DNA from: CAYUUW01 sp964448005
GTDB lineage: Bacteria; Patescibacteriota; Gracilibacteria; UM-FILTER-43-11
Assembly: GCA_964448005.1 (NCBI GenBank)
Contig: CAYUUW010000004.1
Coordinates: forward strand, 1 to 46,857
DNA: 46,857 nt
Direction: 5' to 3'
Shown here: positions 15,644 to 24,109 of the stretch, in pieces
How the letters are laid out: every line of letters starts with the position of its first letter
Position numbering within the stretch: the first letter of the stretch is position 1
Translations under genes and position numbers: made by a program
The notes under the pieces: model-generated
The model's database searches: none
Told to the model about the DNA's origin: nothing
What the model saw: only the letters and a program-made list of their open reading frames with translations

Positions 15644-16129
15644 ATGAAGCAGCTTTCCGGACAGGAAGAAAAGGAGGCCTTGGGGCATATGGCCCAAGCA
15701 GCCCAGATTGCTGCAGGCTCCACCTGCGAGCGCTCTCGCTGCGGTTCGCTGATTGTCCAAAAGGGGGAGGGGATCGGGTCTGGCTTCAACAGTCCTCCTG
15801 CCCATCTGGAATCCCAAAAAAGATGCGGCTTTTCCAAGGATTCCTACCATAAGAAAGTCACGGACAAGACCTGCTGCGTCCACGCCGAGCAAAGGGCGAT
15901 TATGGATGCGCTGCGAAAGCACCCCGACAAGCTGGCCGGATCGCGGCTTTATTTCATTCGTCTGGATGAGGAGGGTCTGCCTTCTCGAGCCGGGAAGCCG
16001 TATTGCACCATTTGCAGCAAAATGGCGTTGGATGCCGGAGTGTCGGAATTCGTCCTGTGGCATCCGGAAGGGGTTTGCGTGTACGGGGCGGAGGAATACA
16101 ATCTCCTTTCCTTTCGGTATTCCGAATAG
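15644..16129 (+). CDS. Cytidine/deoxycytidylate deaminase-like zinc protein
   Basis: 161 residues from ATG 15644 (an earlier start exists but adds unrelated sequence). Zinc site: TCCVHAEQRAIMDAL (His-Ala-Glu) and KPYCTICSKMALDAG (Cys-x-x-Cys). The first part (STCERSRCGSLIVQKGEGIG) fits the deaminase fold. dCMP deaminase makes dUMP, the substrate of ThyA encoded about 1.7 kb away, so that role is attractive, but a cytidine or nucleic-acid deaminase is possible. No T4-type second zinc site is evident. The methyltransferase gene follows after 67 bp on the same strand. Confidence 0.75.
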   Translation: MKQLSGQEEKEALGHMAQAAQIAAGSTCERSRCGSLIVQKGEGIGSGFNSPPAHLESQKRCGFSKDSYHKKVTDKTCCVHAEQRAIMDALRKHPDKLAGSRLYFIRLDEEGLPSRAGKPYCTICSKMALDAGVSEFVLWHPEGVCVYGAEEYNLLSFRYSE

Positions 16130-16196
16130 GCTTTCGCTCAAAGCTGAGCCTTTTTGCGGCGTGGCCAAAGCTCTTTTTTTTCGCTACACTGGCCGC

Positions 16197-17105
16197 ATGA
16201 AAAAAGAATCCAAAATCCCGTGTTTGGCGCTGCTAGCCCTTCCTTCCTTGGCTCAGTCTACGGAAGGCTCGCTTGATTACGAACTGCTCGACAGCGGCTA
16301 TCAGCAGCGCCTCGAGCGCTTTGGCCCCTACATTATTTCCCGTCCGGATCCTCAGCTGATTTGGCAGCCCAGGCTGCCCGAATCCGATTGGGAGAAGGCC
16401 GATGCGGCTTTTGCGCGTGCCGATGAGGGCGGAGGACGCTGGGAGTTCCGCGAAAAAATGCCTGAGCGTTGGATGATGCGGCATGGAGAGCTTTCCTTTT
16501 ACGCCCGGCTCACGCCCTTCAAGCACACGGGCATCTTTCCCGAGCAGGCCCTGCATTGGGATTGGATGACGGAGAAAATCCGTTCGGCTCGGCAACCTGT
16601 CCGGGTGCTCAACCTGTTCGGCTACACGGGTATCGCCAGTTTGGCCTGTGCCGCCGCAGGCGCGGAGGTGACCCATGTGGATGCTTCCTACCCCAGCATC
16701 GGATGGGCGCGGGAAAACCAAAAAGCTTCCGGGCTGGAGAGCGCTCCGATTCGCTGGATTCTCGATGATGCCATCAAGTTTGTTCAGCGGGAGCGGCGCA
16801 GAGGCGCGAGCTACGAGGCGATTGTGATGGATCCGCCTGCCTACGGCCGAGGGCCGAAAGGGGAGACGTGGAGCTTCAATGCGGCTTTTCCTCAGCTGAT
16901 GGAAGATTGCGTCGGCTTGCTTTCCGAAAGTCCGCTCTTTTTTCTCGTCAATGCCTATGCCATTTCCTCCTCCGCCCTCACGCTGGGGAATGTGCTGGCG
17001 GACCATCTGCCGGCGGGCAGCATCCAGTGCGGCGAGCTTTGCCTTACCGAAAAAAGCGGAGGCCGCCTGCTTTCCACAGGGGTTTTTGCGCGATGGGAGA
17101 GCTGA
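16197..17105 (+). CDS. Class I SAM-dependent rRNA methyltransferase (RlmI/RlmK-like)
   Basis: 302 residues. N-terminal strand-rich region (ELLDSGYQQRLERFGPYIIS) without a PUA domain, followed by a Rossmann methyltransferase: motif I VLNLFGYTGIASLACAAAGA, then VTHVDASYPSIGWARENQ, IRWILDDAIKFV and catalytic motif IV DPPAYGRGPKGETW. DPPxxGRG is typical of the SAM-dependent methyltransferase family related to 23S rRNA m5C/m7G enzymes. The target position cannot be told from sequence. The codons before ATG 16197 are not conserved in style, so this start is preferred. Confidence 0.82.
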   Translation: MKKESKIPCLALLALPSLAQSTEGSLDYELLDSGYQQRLERFGPYIISRPDPQLIWQPRLPESDWEKADAAFARADEGGGRWEFREKMPERWMMRHGELSFYARLTPFKHTGIFPEQALHWDWMTEKIRSARQPVRVLNLFGYTGIASLACAAAGAEVTHVDASYPSIGWARENQKASGLESAPIRWILDDAIKFVQRERRRGASYEAIVMDPPAYGRGPKGETWSFNAAFPQLMEDCVGLLSESPLFFLVNAYAISSSALTLGNVLADHLPAGSIQCGELCLTEKSGGRLLSTGVFARWES

Positions 17106-17111
17106 AGGGCA

Positions 17112-17180
17112 AGTTACGAATTATGAGTTGATAGTCGGGAGTTCAATTCAAAAAAAATTTCCAACTTGTCATTCGTAACT
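17112..17180. repeat. Long inverted repeat between convergent genes
   Basis: AGTTACGAAT (17112-17121) pairs perfectly with ATTCGTAACT (17171-17180). The arms extend inward to 17130/17162 with mismatches. It lies between the methyltransferase and efp, where a bidirectional terminator would be expected. The word style resembles the other intergenic repeats of this window. Confidence 0.6.
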
Positions 17181-17197
17181 CTCAACTTGCATTCTCT

Positions 17198-17761
17198 TCA
17201 GTCGTTGGCCCGGCTCACGTACTCCTCCGTTTCGGTATTCACGATGATCCGGTCGCCGATGTTCACGAAGAGGGGGACGTTCACCACGGCTCCGGTTTCC
17301 AGCGTGGCCGGCTTGGTGCCGCCGGTGGCAGTATCGCCCTTCACGCCGGGAGGGGTTTCCATCACCTCCAGCGTGGTCTTTACGGGGGGCTGAACGCCGA
17401 TCGCCTTGCCTTCGTAGTAGGTGATGTAGACTTCCGTGTCTTCCTTCAGGAAGCGAAGCACGTCTTCGATCTGGTCCAGGGGCAGCTCCAGTTGCTCGTA
17501 ACTGTTCTGGTCCATGAAATGGCCCGATTCGCCGTCCTTGTACAGGTACTGGGATCGGCGGCGTTCGATTTCGGCGAATTCGAAGGATTCTCCGGCCAAA
17601 AAGGTTTTCTCCAGCACCCGCTGGTCGATCAGGTTCTTCAGCTTGGTGCGCATCACGGGCTTGCGCATCTGCTTGCGGTTGAACTGGCTCCACACCACCA
17701 AATAGGGCTGGTTCTGCACTTTGACGATGACGCCGGTCTTGATGTCGGTGAGATTTCCCAT
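17198..17761 (-). CDS. efp: Elongation factor P
   Basis: 187 residues, three-domain EF-P that rescues ribosomes stalled at proline runs. Visible: N-terminal KOW-like domain (DIKTGVIVKVQNQPYLVV), RTKLKNLIDQRVLEKTF, FMDQNSYEQLELP, YYEGKAIGVQPP and the C-terminal ETGAVVNVPLFVNIGDRI, ending EEYVSRAND. The domain I tip, KPGKG in E. coli, reads RKQMRKP here, so the modifiable Lys is replaced by Met. No EpmA/EpmB gene is nearby. A TATAAT -10 box is on the minus strand at 17795-17790. Confidence 0.96.
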   Translation of the reverse strand: MGNLTDIKTGVIVKVQNQPYLVVWSQFNRKQMRKPVMRTKLKNLIDQRVLEKTFLAGESFEFAEIERRRSQYLYKDGESGHFMDQNSYEQLELPLDQIEDVLRFLKEDTEVYITYYEGKAIGVQPPVKTTLEVMETPPGVKGDTATGGTKPATLETGAVVNVPLFVNIGDRIIVNTETEEYVSRAND

Positions 17762-17877
17762 AAAAGTCTATTTTAAAGAATCTTGGCGGATTATATACTC
17801 CTCTTCTTGAATAATCTAGAAAGACTGCAATGCAGGCGTGGCGGAGTTTGGTTCTGAGAAAAAGTGGGCACCTCAAC

Positions 17878-17904
17878 GTCATTCCGGCGAAGGCTGGAAT
17901 CCAG
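17878..17904. repeat. REP-like palindrome
   Basis: ATTCCGGC-GAAG-GCTGGAAT (17881-17900), flanked by CGTC and CCAG. It resembles short palindromic intergenic repeats found in many bacterial genomes. It lies in the 250-bp region between efp and the divergent secreted protein gene, which otherwise holds only promoters. Confidence 0.5.
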
Positions 17905-17943
17905 TGGGAATCACATTGATTTCACGATCCACTCAATTTTATA

Positions 17944-17972
17944 TTGACATATTAATTTAATTATAGTATAAA
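17944..17972 (+). promoter_or_regulatory. Strong promoter of the secreted protein gene
   Basis: TTGACA (17944-17949), 17 bp, TATAAA (17967-17972), in an AT-rich stretch. Leader of about 33 nt. Confidence 0.8.
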
Positions 17973-18011
17973 TTATTTCTAAGTTCGCCTTACCCACCAA
18001 AAGCAACTCCT

Positions 18012-18488
18012 ATGAAACCTGATCGATTCCTTCCTTCCGGTCCGCTTGCTCGAGCTTCTGTCGCAGCCCTCTTCCTGGCTACTCAGCCGGCTTGCGCCGC
18101 CAGCCTTCAGGCTCGCTTGAATGCCTTGGAAGGATCCCAAGGCAGCGGAGGAAATTCAGCCCCTCCTTCCGCAAAGGAAAAAAAGCCCAAACCTTCCGAC
18201 ACCATGGTCAATAGTCTTTTTCTCCTGAAAAAGGCCGTAGACTCGGCCGAAGAGGCCGGAGAGGATTTGGATATTGCTGTCTACGAGGAGATTATTAAGC
18301 CTTACTGGATTGATTATTTTGACAGAGACGATGTGGACGAGGGGGATGTGGATCAGCTCCAGGTCGATTTCAATGCCCTTGCCTTGTTCATCAAAGAAAA
18401 AATCAGTCCGGAGGCTCACCTGGATTTCATGGCCACCCAATGGTCCACTTTCATTCAGGACATTCGTGGGGAATCCTTGGGCTATTGA
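18012..18488 (+). CDS. Predicted secreted protein, unknown function
   Basis: 158 residues with a signal peptide (ARASVAALFLATQPACAAS, cleavage probably after ACA-A near residue 31). A short low-complexity linker (GSQGSGGNSAPPSAKEKKP) leads to an acidic helical domain (VDSAEEAGEDLDIAVYEEII; DDVDEGDVDQLQVDFNAL). The Asp-rich run is reminiscent of calcium-binding or dockerin-like loops but does not match one clearly. It has a near-consensus promoter and its own terminator, suggesting high expression. Family not recognised. Confidence 0.75.
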   Translation: MKPDRFLPSGPLARASVAALFLATQPACAASLQARLNALEGSQGSGGNSAPPSAKEKKPKPSDTMVNSLFLLKKAVDSAEEAGEDLDIAVYEEIIKPYWIDYFDRDDVDEGDVDQLQVDFNALALFIKEKISPEAHLDFMATQWSTFIQDIRGESLGY

Positions 18489-18514
18489 GGTCTGCCTTAA
18501 AAAATGGACGATGT

Positions 18515-18546
18515 TGCCACGGGGCCTACTGCCCGTGGCATTTTTT
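18515..18546 (+). terminator. Terminator of the secreted protein gene, overlapping the 3' end of secA
   Basis: TGCCACGGG (18515-18523), 8-nt loop, CCCGTGGCA (18532-18540), then six T. The right arm and T run are also the last codons of secA on the other strand (Lys-Lys-Cys-His-Gly-Gln). Confidence 0.88.
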
Positions 18547-21174
18547 GTACTTCTTCCCCGACCCGCAGGGGCAAGGGTCATTGCGGCCCTGCTCCTCGGC
18601 CTTGATTTGAGGCTGGGCGGCGAGGATCCGCTGGGCCACCCGGTTCTGGATGGCCTGAGGCGAAGGCCCGGGGCGGCGGGAGGCCAGCGGCGAGTGGTTG
18701 AGCCCCTGCTCGATGGCGGCCTGGTTGGTCCGCACCTCCGCCGGCGTCTTTTCCTTTTCCTCCTCCGCCGGCGCGGCCGGGGCAATCTGCATTTTGAGCA
18801 AGGCATTGATCGTGTTGCGCTGGATGCTATCCAAGAGGCCCTTGAACAGCGTGAAGGCTTCCTGCTTGTATTCCATCAGCGGATCGCGCTGCCCGTAGCC
18901 CCGCAGCGAAACGGTTTCGCGCAGCTGGGTCATTTGGGTGATGTGCTCCTGCCAGAGCGTATCGGTCACCCGCAGCAGGATGCGCTTTTCGGCCGTCCGC
19001 AGGTGAGCAGGATCCTCCAGCGCCTCTTCCTTGAGGCGGTATTCGGTGCAGAGGATATTGTGGATGTTTTCGGCGATCTCTTCCGAATCCTCCAAAGCCT
19101 CTATGTCTTCGGCCGCCAGCGGCTTGGAGCGATGGGGGATCATGGCGTTCACCGAATCGACCAAAGCCTGCAGGTCCCACTGGGAACGGTCGGGCGTAGA
19201 GCTGTGCAGGGCGGTCAGGTATTTGGCTTCGGATTCCATCATTTTCAGCACCTGCTCCTTCAGGCTTTCGCTTTTCAGCACCGCCAGGCGCCGGGAGTAG
19301 ATGATCTCTCGGTGCTTGTTCATCACGTCGTCGTACTCCAGAATGTGCTTTCGGATGTCGAAATTGTGCCCTTCCACCCGCTTTTGGGACGATTCTATCC
19401 CTCGGCTGACGAGGGAATTTTCGATAGGCATGTCTTCCTCCACCCCCAGCTTGTCCATCATTCCCTTCATCCTGTCTGATCCGAAAAGGCGCATCAGATC
19501 GTCGTCCATGGAAATGAAGAATCGGCTCGATCCGGGATCGCCTTGGCGCCCGGAGCGCCCGCGCAGCTGGTTGTCGATCCGGCGCGCATCGTGCCTTTCG
19601 GTGCCGATGATCGCCAGTCCGCCCAACTGCCTGACTTCCTCATCCACTTTGATGTCCGTTCCTCGCCCGGCCATGTTGGTGGCGATGGTGACGGAGCCCT
19701 TTTGCCCTGCCTGCGCCACAATTTCAGCTTCCCGCTCATGGTGCTTGGCGTTCAGCACCTGGTGGGGAATTCCTTTGAGCGCCAGCATTCCGGAGAGCAT
19801 CTCGGATTTCTCCACCGAGACGGTTCCCACCAGCACGGGCTGCCCTTTGCTGTGCAGCTCGGCGATGGCCTCCACCACATTCCTCCATTTTCCTCGGGCG
19901 TTCTTGAAGATCAGATCGGGCTGGTCCTGACGGATCACCGGCTTGTTCGTGGGAATCACAATGGTTTCCAGGCCATAGATCTTGTAGAATTCCTCTTCCT
20001 CGGTTTTGGCGGTTCCCGTCATGCCGGCAAGCTTTTTGTAGAGGCGGAAGTAGTTCTGGAAAGTGATGGTGGCCAAGGTTTTGCTTTCGCGCTTCACTTC
20101 CACGCCCTCTTTGGCCTCAATGGCTTGATGGAGCCCGTCGCTGTAGCGTCGGCCGGGCATCAGCCGACCGGTGAACTCGTCCACGATCAGCACTTCCCCG
20201 TCTTTCACCAGGTAATCCTTGTCTTTCCGGAAAATGGCGGTCGCCTTCAGGGCCTGCTCGATATGGTGCACTTCGCTGAAGCCGGCTTCGGTGTAGATGT
20301 TCTCCACCCCCATCAGCTGCTCCATTTTGGCGATGCCCTCCTCGGTGAGGGTGGCCGTGCGTGCCTTCTCGTCGATCGCAAAGTGCTTTTCCGCCTCCAG
20401 CTGGGCGATGAGCTGATTGTAATGGTAGTACTTTTCGGTGGATTCCTCGGCGGCAGCCGAAATGATCAGGGGGGTACGGGCCTCGTCGATCAGAATCGAG
20501 TCGACCTCGTCGACGATGGAATAATGAAGTTCCCTTTGCACCCTGTGCTCCAGCCGCTGGACCATGTTGTCCCTCAGGTAATCGAATCCGAACTCGTTGT
20601 TCGTTCCGTAGGTGAGATCCGCCTCGTAGGCCTGCTTCCTTTCATGGGGCTGCATGCCGTGAACCACTACCCCGACGCTTAGCCCCAGGTAGCCGTAAAG
20701 CACCCCCATCCATTGGGCGTCGCGCCTGGCCAGGTAGTCGTTCACGGTGACCAGGTGGGCTCCTTTTTTGGCCAAGGCATTCAGGTACAAGGGGAGGCAG
20801 GCCACCAGGGTTTTTCCTTCTCCAGTCTTCATTTCTGCGATCTTTCCTTCGTGCAGGATCATTCCTCCGATCAGCTGGCAGTCGTAGGGGATCATCTCCC
20901 ACACCCTTTCCTCTTTTCCTACTGCGAAGGATTTTCCGTACAGCCTCCGGCAGGCATTCTTGACGACCGCGAAGGCTTCCACCATGAGCTCGTCCAAGGG
21001 TTCCCCCCGTTCGATCCGGGCCATGAATTCAGGAGTCTTTGCCTTCAGCTCCTCCTCGGAAAGAGCCTGATACTCCTCTTCCTTGGCGTTGATCTTTTGG
21101 ACCAGGGCCCTTTTCCTCTTGAGCTCCTTTTCGTTGGGGTCGCCCAGAACGGCGCTGATGAATTTGTGGATCAT
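18526..21174 (-). CDS. secA: Preprotein translocase ATPase SecA
   Basis: 882 residues, full length. It drives Sec-dependent export of the secreted proteins and lipoproteins seen here. Visible: AEMKTGEGKTLVACLPLYLN (Walker A), VNDYLARRDAQWMG, YGTNNEFGFDYLRDNM, DEVDSILIDEARTPLIIS (DEVD), IATNMAGRGTDIK and GRSGRQGDPG (motifs V-VI). The C-terminal zinc SEC-C motif DPCPCGSGKKYKKCHGQ is intact. It is transcribed from a promoter whose -35 overlaps that of the divergent FecR gene; the leader of about 134 nt has a GGTCG/CGACC hairpin. Confidence 0.98.
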   Translation of the reverse strand: MIHKFISAVLGDPNEKELKRKRALVQKINAKEEEYQALSEEELKAKTPEFMARIERGEPLDELMVEAFAVVKNACRRLYGKSFAVGKEERVWEMIPYDCQLIGGMILHEGKIAEMKTGEGKTLVACLPLYLNALAKKGAHLVTVNDYLARRDAQWMGVLYGYLGLSVGVVVHGMQPHERKQAYEADLTYGTNNEFGFDYLRDNMVQRLEHRVQRELHYSIVDEVDSILIDEARTPLIISAAAEESTEKYYHYNQLIAQLEAEKHFAIDEKARTATLTEEGIAKMEQLMGVENIYTEAGFSEVHHIEQALKATAIFRKDKDYLVKDGEVLIVDEFTGRLMPGRRYSDGLHQAIEAKEGVEVKRESKTLATITFQNYFRLYKKLAGMTGTAKTEEEEFYKIYGLETIVIPTNKPVIRQDQPDLIFKNARGKWRNVVEAIAELHSKGQPVLVGTVSVEKSEMLSGMLALKGIPHQVLNAKHHEREAEIVAQAGQKGSVTIATNMAGRGTDIKVDEEVRQLGGLAIIGTERHDARRIDNQLRGRSGRQGDPGSSRFFISMDDDLMRLFGSDRMKGMMDKLGVEEDMPIENSLVSRGIESSQKRVEGHNFDIRKHILEYDDVMNKHREIIYSRRLAVLKSESLKEQVLKMMESEAKYLTALHSSTPDRSQWDLQALVDSVNAMIPHRSKPLAAEDIEALEDSEEIAENIHNILCTEYRLKEEALEDPAHLRTAEKRILLRVTDTLWQEHITQMTQLRETVSLRGYGQRDPLMEYKQEAFTLFKGLLDSIQRNTINALLKMQIAPAAPAEEEKEKTPAEVRTNQAAIEQGLNHSPLASRRPGPSPQAIQNRVAQRILAAQPQIKAEEQGRNDPCPCGSGKKYKKCHGQ

Positions 21175-21314
21175 TTTTTTCAGGGTTTGGGATGGATTCA
21201 GGGGCTGCTTCCTCAGGATTTTCGGTCTTAGAATGCTTTGCTCAATGCCATTTATTTCGGCTTTTCGCGGGGAAATTCCGGGCGGCGCAAAGGTCGTTCG
21301 GCGACCGCTTTTGG

Positions 21315-21343
21315 ATTATAGGCAAAGCCAGCCAAATTGACAA
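21315..21343 (-). promoter_or_regulatory. Promoter of secA
   Basis: Minus strand TTGTCA (21343-21338), 17 bp, TATAAT (21320-21315). The -35 overlaps the -35 of the divergent promoter almost base for base. Confidence 0.7.
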
Positions 21344-21365
21344 ACAAAATGCTATTTTGTACACT
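21337..21365 (+). promoter_or_regulatory. Promoter and palindromic operator of the FecR/Ig-like gene
   Basis: TTGACA (21337-21342), 17 bp, TACACT (21360-21365). The spacer is filled by a perfect palindrome ACAAAAT-GCT-ATTTTGT (21344-21360), a likely repressor site. Leader of about 46 nt. Confidence 0.65.
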
Positions 21366-21417
21366 TTCACGGGCAACCTCCGTTTCTGCTTTTTTAAGGT
21401 TAATAATCCCTTGAGCC

Positions 21418-23295
21418 ATGTACCAATACCAGTACGGCAGCAATCGAAGGGCTCCTCGCAAGAGAATGTCCGATTACTTCCTTCCTTTCATGATCATCGC
21501 CTTGATGGCGGGAATCCTTTGGTCTGGCTGGGCCCTTGTGAATCGCTTCTGGATTCAGGACGGGCAAAGCGTTTCGCAGGAAAAGGCAGAGCTGATCATT
21601 GAAAGCGGAAGCGCCAAGGCGATGTCCCAAAAGAAAGAATGGGAAAGCGTTCCTTCAGGATTGGGGATCTACGCCGGAGAAAAGGTCCGCACTGGCCCCG
21701 ACGGCAAGGCCACCCTGGTTTTCCCCGACGGACTGATGGTGAGGCTCAGCCGCTCCACCGAGATTTCATTGGACAAGATAGAGAAGAAGCAATCCCGATA
21801 CGAAATCGCCCTGGCTTTGGCCAGCGGAGAAGCCTGGATCTCTTCCGAGGGCTTCAGCGATCCTGACTCCTCGGTCACTGTCTTCACCGACCTGCTTGCC
21901 CTGCGCCTTCGCTCAGGGCAAATGGCCCTGAGCGCTCCAGGGACTGTCTATGGGGTGCGAGGGGAGTCGCTGGTCGATATTTTGGATGGAAGGAAGGCGC
22001 TGAAGACCTTGAATCTTGGCGTGGGCCAGCAGGCAGTGGTCGATTCAAAGGCTTTGGAGGATCTGAAGCTGGGCCTCGGCCCCGATCTGCTTTTCGCCCT
22101 GGATGAGGCTTTTGAAGCCTCGGATTGGTACCAATGGAATGCCGGAGAGGAGGGGTGGCAGGTTTCCTCTGCCGAACCGGAGAGCGATGCCGGAGAAGGA
22201 GCCGCTCCTGCCCAAAGCGAAGCCTCTTCGGGCTCCCGCCCGTCGGAAGCTCCTCAGCCTTCAATGGAGCCTTCCGACAGTTCCCAGCCCGAAAAGGAAG
22301 AAGCGGATGATTCGAAGGCCCCTTCCGCCCCCGTGGTGACTTCTCCTAAAATCGAAAAGAATGTTTCTTTTGAGCTGGATCAGGCTGAGCAGGTAGTGCA
22401 AGGCACGGTTGAGGCCGACGTGCAGAAGGTTATTGTGAACGGCTATGCCTTGAGCAAATATGTTCCTGGCAGCAAGGCTTTCACTTATTACGCCAAGCTT
22501 TCCATAGGCAACCTGAAGGCGGGCGACAACGAATTCACGATTTACGCTGAGGACAAGGCTGGCAATCGCAGCGAGGCGACCAAGATCATCTTGGCCTTGC
22601 CGCAATCGGTTCTCGATGAGGCCCAGAAGGCGGCCGGCCAAGAGCAGCCTGTTCCCGCAGGAGCGGTGAAGATCACTGCCCCCAATGGGGGTTCGGACCA
22701 CGAAACCGACAAGACGGCCTTTGCTGTGGAAGGCACGGTTCCTTCAGGCACGGCCAAGGTGATGGTCAACGACTACCAGCTCCAAGCTTTCAAGGAGGGC
22801 GACACCACTTTTTCCTACAAGGCCAATGTTTCGTATGGGAACATCCTGGTGGGGCAGGCGAACCTGTATACGGCCAAGGCCTACGACGCCGCTGGCAAGC
22901 CTTTGGGGTCTGCCAGTATCACGGTGACCGTTTCTGCGCCCTCTTCGACTCCTGTTCCCGCCCCAACCCCCCCTTCGGAAGCCTCTGCTCAGCCTTCGAC
23001 TTCCCCCTTGCCTGAGAGTTCGGCCATCGACACAGCTGCTCCCGCCATCACTATTCCTGTCGCCTCATCCCAATATTCAACCAATTTGAGCGAGCTGGTC
23101 ATTGGAGGCACGGTAGGCAAGGATATCCAGATGGTTTACCTGAATGATGATCCGGTTCCGTCCTATTCCCTGGGCAGCGGAAAATGGAGCAAGACGGTAG
23201 TGCTTCAGGCGGGAGAGAATCTTTTTACGGTCTACGGCGACCGCAATGGCGAGCGTACGGCCAAGGCTTCCATCGCCATCACCTATCAGCCTTGA
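21418..23295 (+). CDS. FecR-domain membrane-anchored envelope protein with Ig-like domains
   Basis: 625 residues. Short basic N-terminus and one membrane helix (about residues 21-42, LPFMIIALMAGILWSGWALV), so most of the protein is outside. Residues about 48-200 form a FecR-type domain (GIYAGEKVRTGPDGKATLVF; GLMVRLSRSTEISLDKI; LSAPGTVYGVRGESLVDIL). After a Ser/Pro/Glu linker come three related Ig-like modules of about 85 residues (VVQGTVEADVQKVIVNGYAL; AVEGTVPSGTAKVMVNDYQL; VIGGTVGKDIQMVYLNDDP), each ending in a YAEDKAGN-like or VYGDRNGE strand. No sigma factor is nearby, so a structural or adhesive role is more likely than signalling. Confidence 0.85.
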   Translation: MYQYQYGSNRRAPRKRMSDYFLPFMIIALMAGILWSGWALVNRFWIQDGQSVSQEKAELIIESGSAKAMSQKKEWESVPSGLGIYAGEKVRTGPDGKATLVFPDGLMVRLSRSTEISLDKIEKKQSRYEIALALASGEAWISSEGFSDPDSSVTVFTDLLALRLRSGQMALSAPGTVYGVRGESLVDILDGRKALKTLNLGVGQQAVVDSKALEDLKLGLGPDLLFALDEAFEASDWYQWNAGEEGWQVSSAEPESDAGEGAAPAQSEASSGSRPSEAPQPSMEPSDSSQPEKEEADDSKAPSAPVVTSPKIEKNVSFELDQAEQVVQGTVEADVQKVIVNGYALSKYVPGSKAFTYYAKLSIGNLKAGDNEFTIYAEDKAGNRSEATKIILALPQSVLDEAQKAAGQEQPVPAGAVKITAPNGGSDHETDKTAFAVEGTVPSGTAKVMVNDYQLQAFKEGDTTFSYKANVSYGNILVGQANLYTAKAYDAAGKPLGSASITVTVSAPSSTPVPAPTPPSEASAQPSTSPLPESSAIDTAAPAITIPVASSQYSTNLSELVIGGTVGKDIQMVYLNDDPVPSYSLGSGKWSKTVVLQAGENLFTVYGDRNGERTAKASIAITYQP

Positions 23296-23394
23296 GATAA
23301 AGAACTGCCTGCTGTCGGCGGCCAGCAGTCAGAAAAACACGAAGGCGGATTGCCGACCGCCTGCCGCTGTTTATATTTTTTACCTATTCATTCT

Positions 23395-24033
23395 ATGAAA
23401 AAAGCCTTTGCCCCTTTTATCTTAAGCCTTCTTGTCTTGGCTTCCTGCGGCGCCGAGCCTGCGACTGATCTTCCTTTGGGTGAAGAGACTCAAGCTCAAA
23501 TGGAGGCGCTTCAAGCCGAGCTGGACAAGCAGATTGAAAGCCAGCCATTCGAAGCCGCCGGCTGGGAAGTGGAGAGCGTGGAGCTTTCCTTCGGAGGAAG
23601 GGCCTTTGGGGGCATCCTGAAGCACAGCGGCTTTTTGGAGGCTACGGCTCAAGTGACTCCTCTTTCCGCCGATAATTCCGATTTCTCGCAGACCCAGATC
23701 CTGGCTCAGGTGGGCTTGGCCAGCATGAAGACTGACAGCGAAGGGCTTACCCAGCATTTGCTGAGCCCGGATTTCTTCGATGCCCAAAAGCATCCTGTAG
23801 CCGCCTTCAAGTCCTCATCCATTTCCAAGAATGAAGATGGGAGCTACGCCGTGGCAGGAGAATTGACCCTGAAGGGCATGACTAAAGATATCACTTTCAA
23901 TCCGGTTCGCCTCTCAGGTCGAATGGCTGAATTCAGCTACGATCTGGATTTGAGCCAGTTTGGCGTGGTGGCTGCCGACAATGCCAAGGTCGACAGGATC
24001 AGTCCGATAAAGGTAGTGGTGACTTTTAAATAA
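23395..24033 (+). CDS. YceI-family lipoprotein
   Basis: 212 residues from ATG 23395. Signal peptide KKAFAPFILSLLVLASCGAE with lipobox LASC. Then a YceI domain: GWEVESVELSFGGRAFGG, LEATAQVTPLSADNSDFSQT, LLSPDFFDAQKHPVAAFKSS, VAGELTLKGMTKDITFNPV and DLSQFGVVAADNAKVDR. YceI proteins are lipocalin-like barrels that bind isoprenoids or other lipids, usually outside the membrane. It is flanked on both sides by short repeat words. Confidence 0.85.
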   Translation: MKKAFAPFILSLLVLASCGAEPATDLPLGEETQAQMEALQAELDKQIESQPFEAAGWEVESVELSFGGRAFGGILKHSGFLEATAQVTPLSADNSDFSQTQILAQVGLASMKTDSEGLTQHLLSPDFFDAQKHPVAAFKSSSISKNEDGSYAVAGELTLKGMTKDITFNPVRLSGRMAEFSYDLDLSQFGVVAADNAKVDRISPIKVVVTFK

Positions 24034-24039
24034 ACGGCA

Positions 24040-24066
24040 GTCAGCTGTCTGCGGTCAGCTGTCTGC
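24040..24066. repeat. Tandem GTCAGCTGTCTGC repeat
   Basis: Two exact copies at 24040-24052 and 24054-24066 (period 14) between yceI-like and ligA. Related words (CAGCAGTCAG, GGCGGCCAGCAG) lie on the other side of the YceI gene at about 23310-23335. Confidence 0.75.
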
Positions 24067-24109
24067 ACGAGACTTAAGAGAGTGATTTCCCTTGCTCCTT
24101 GATGGGGTT

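Noticed and set aside
19543..20682. 379-codon plus frame
   Set aside because: Antisense shadow of secA.
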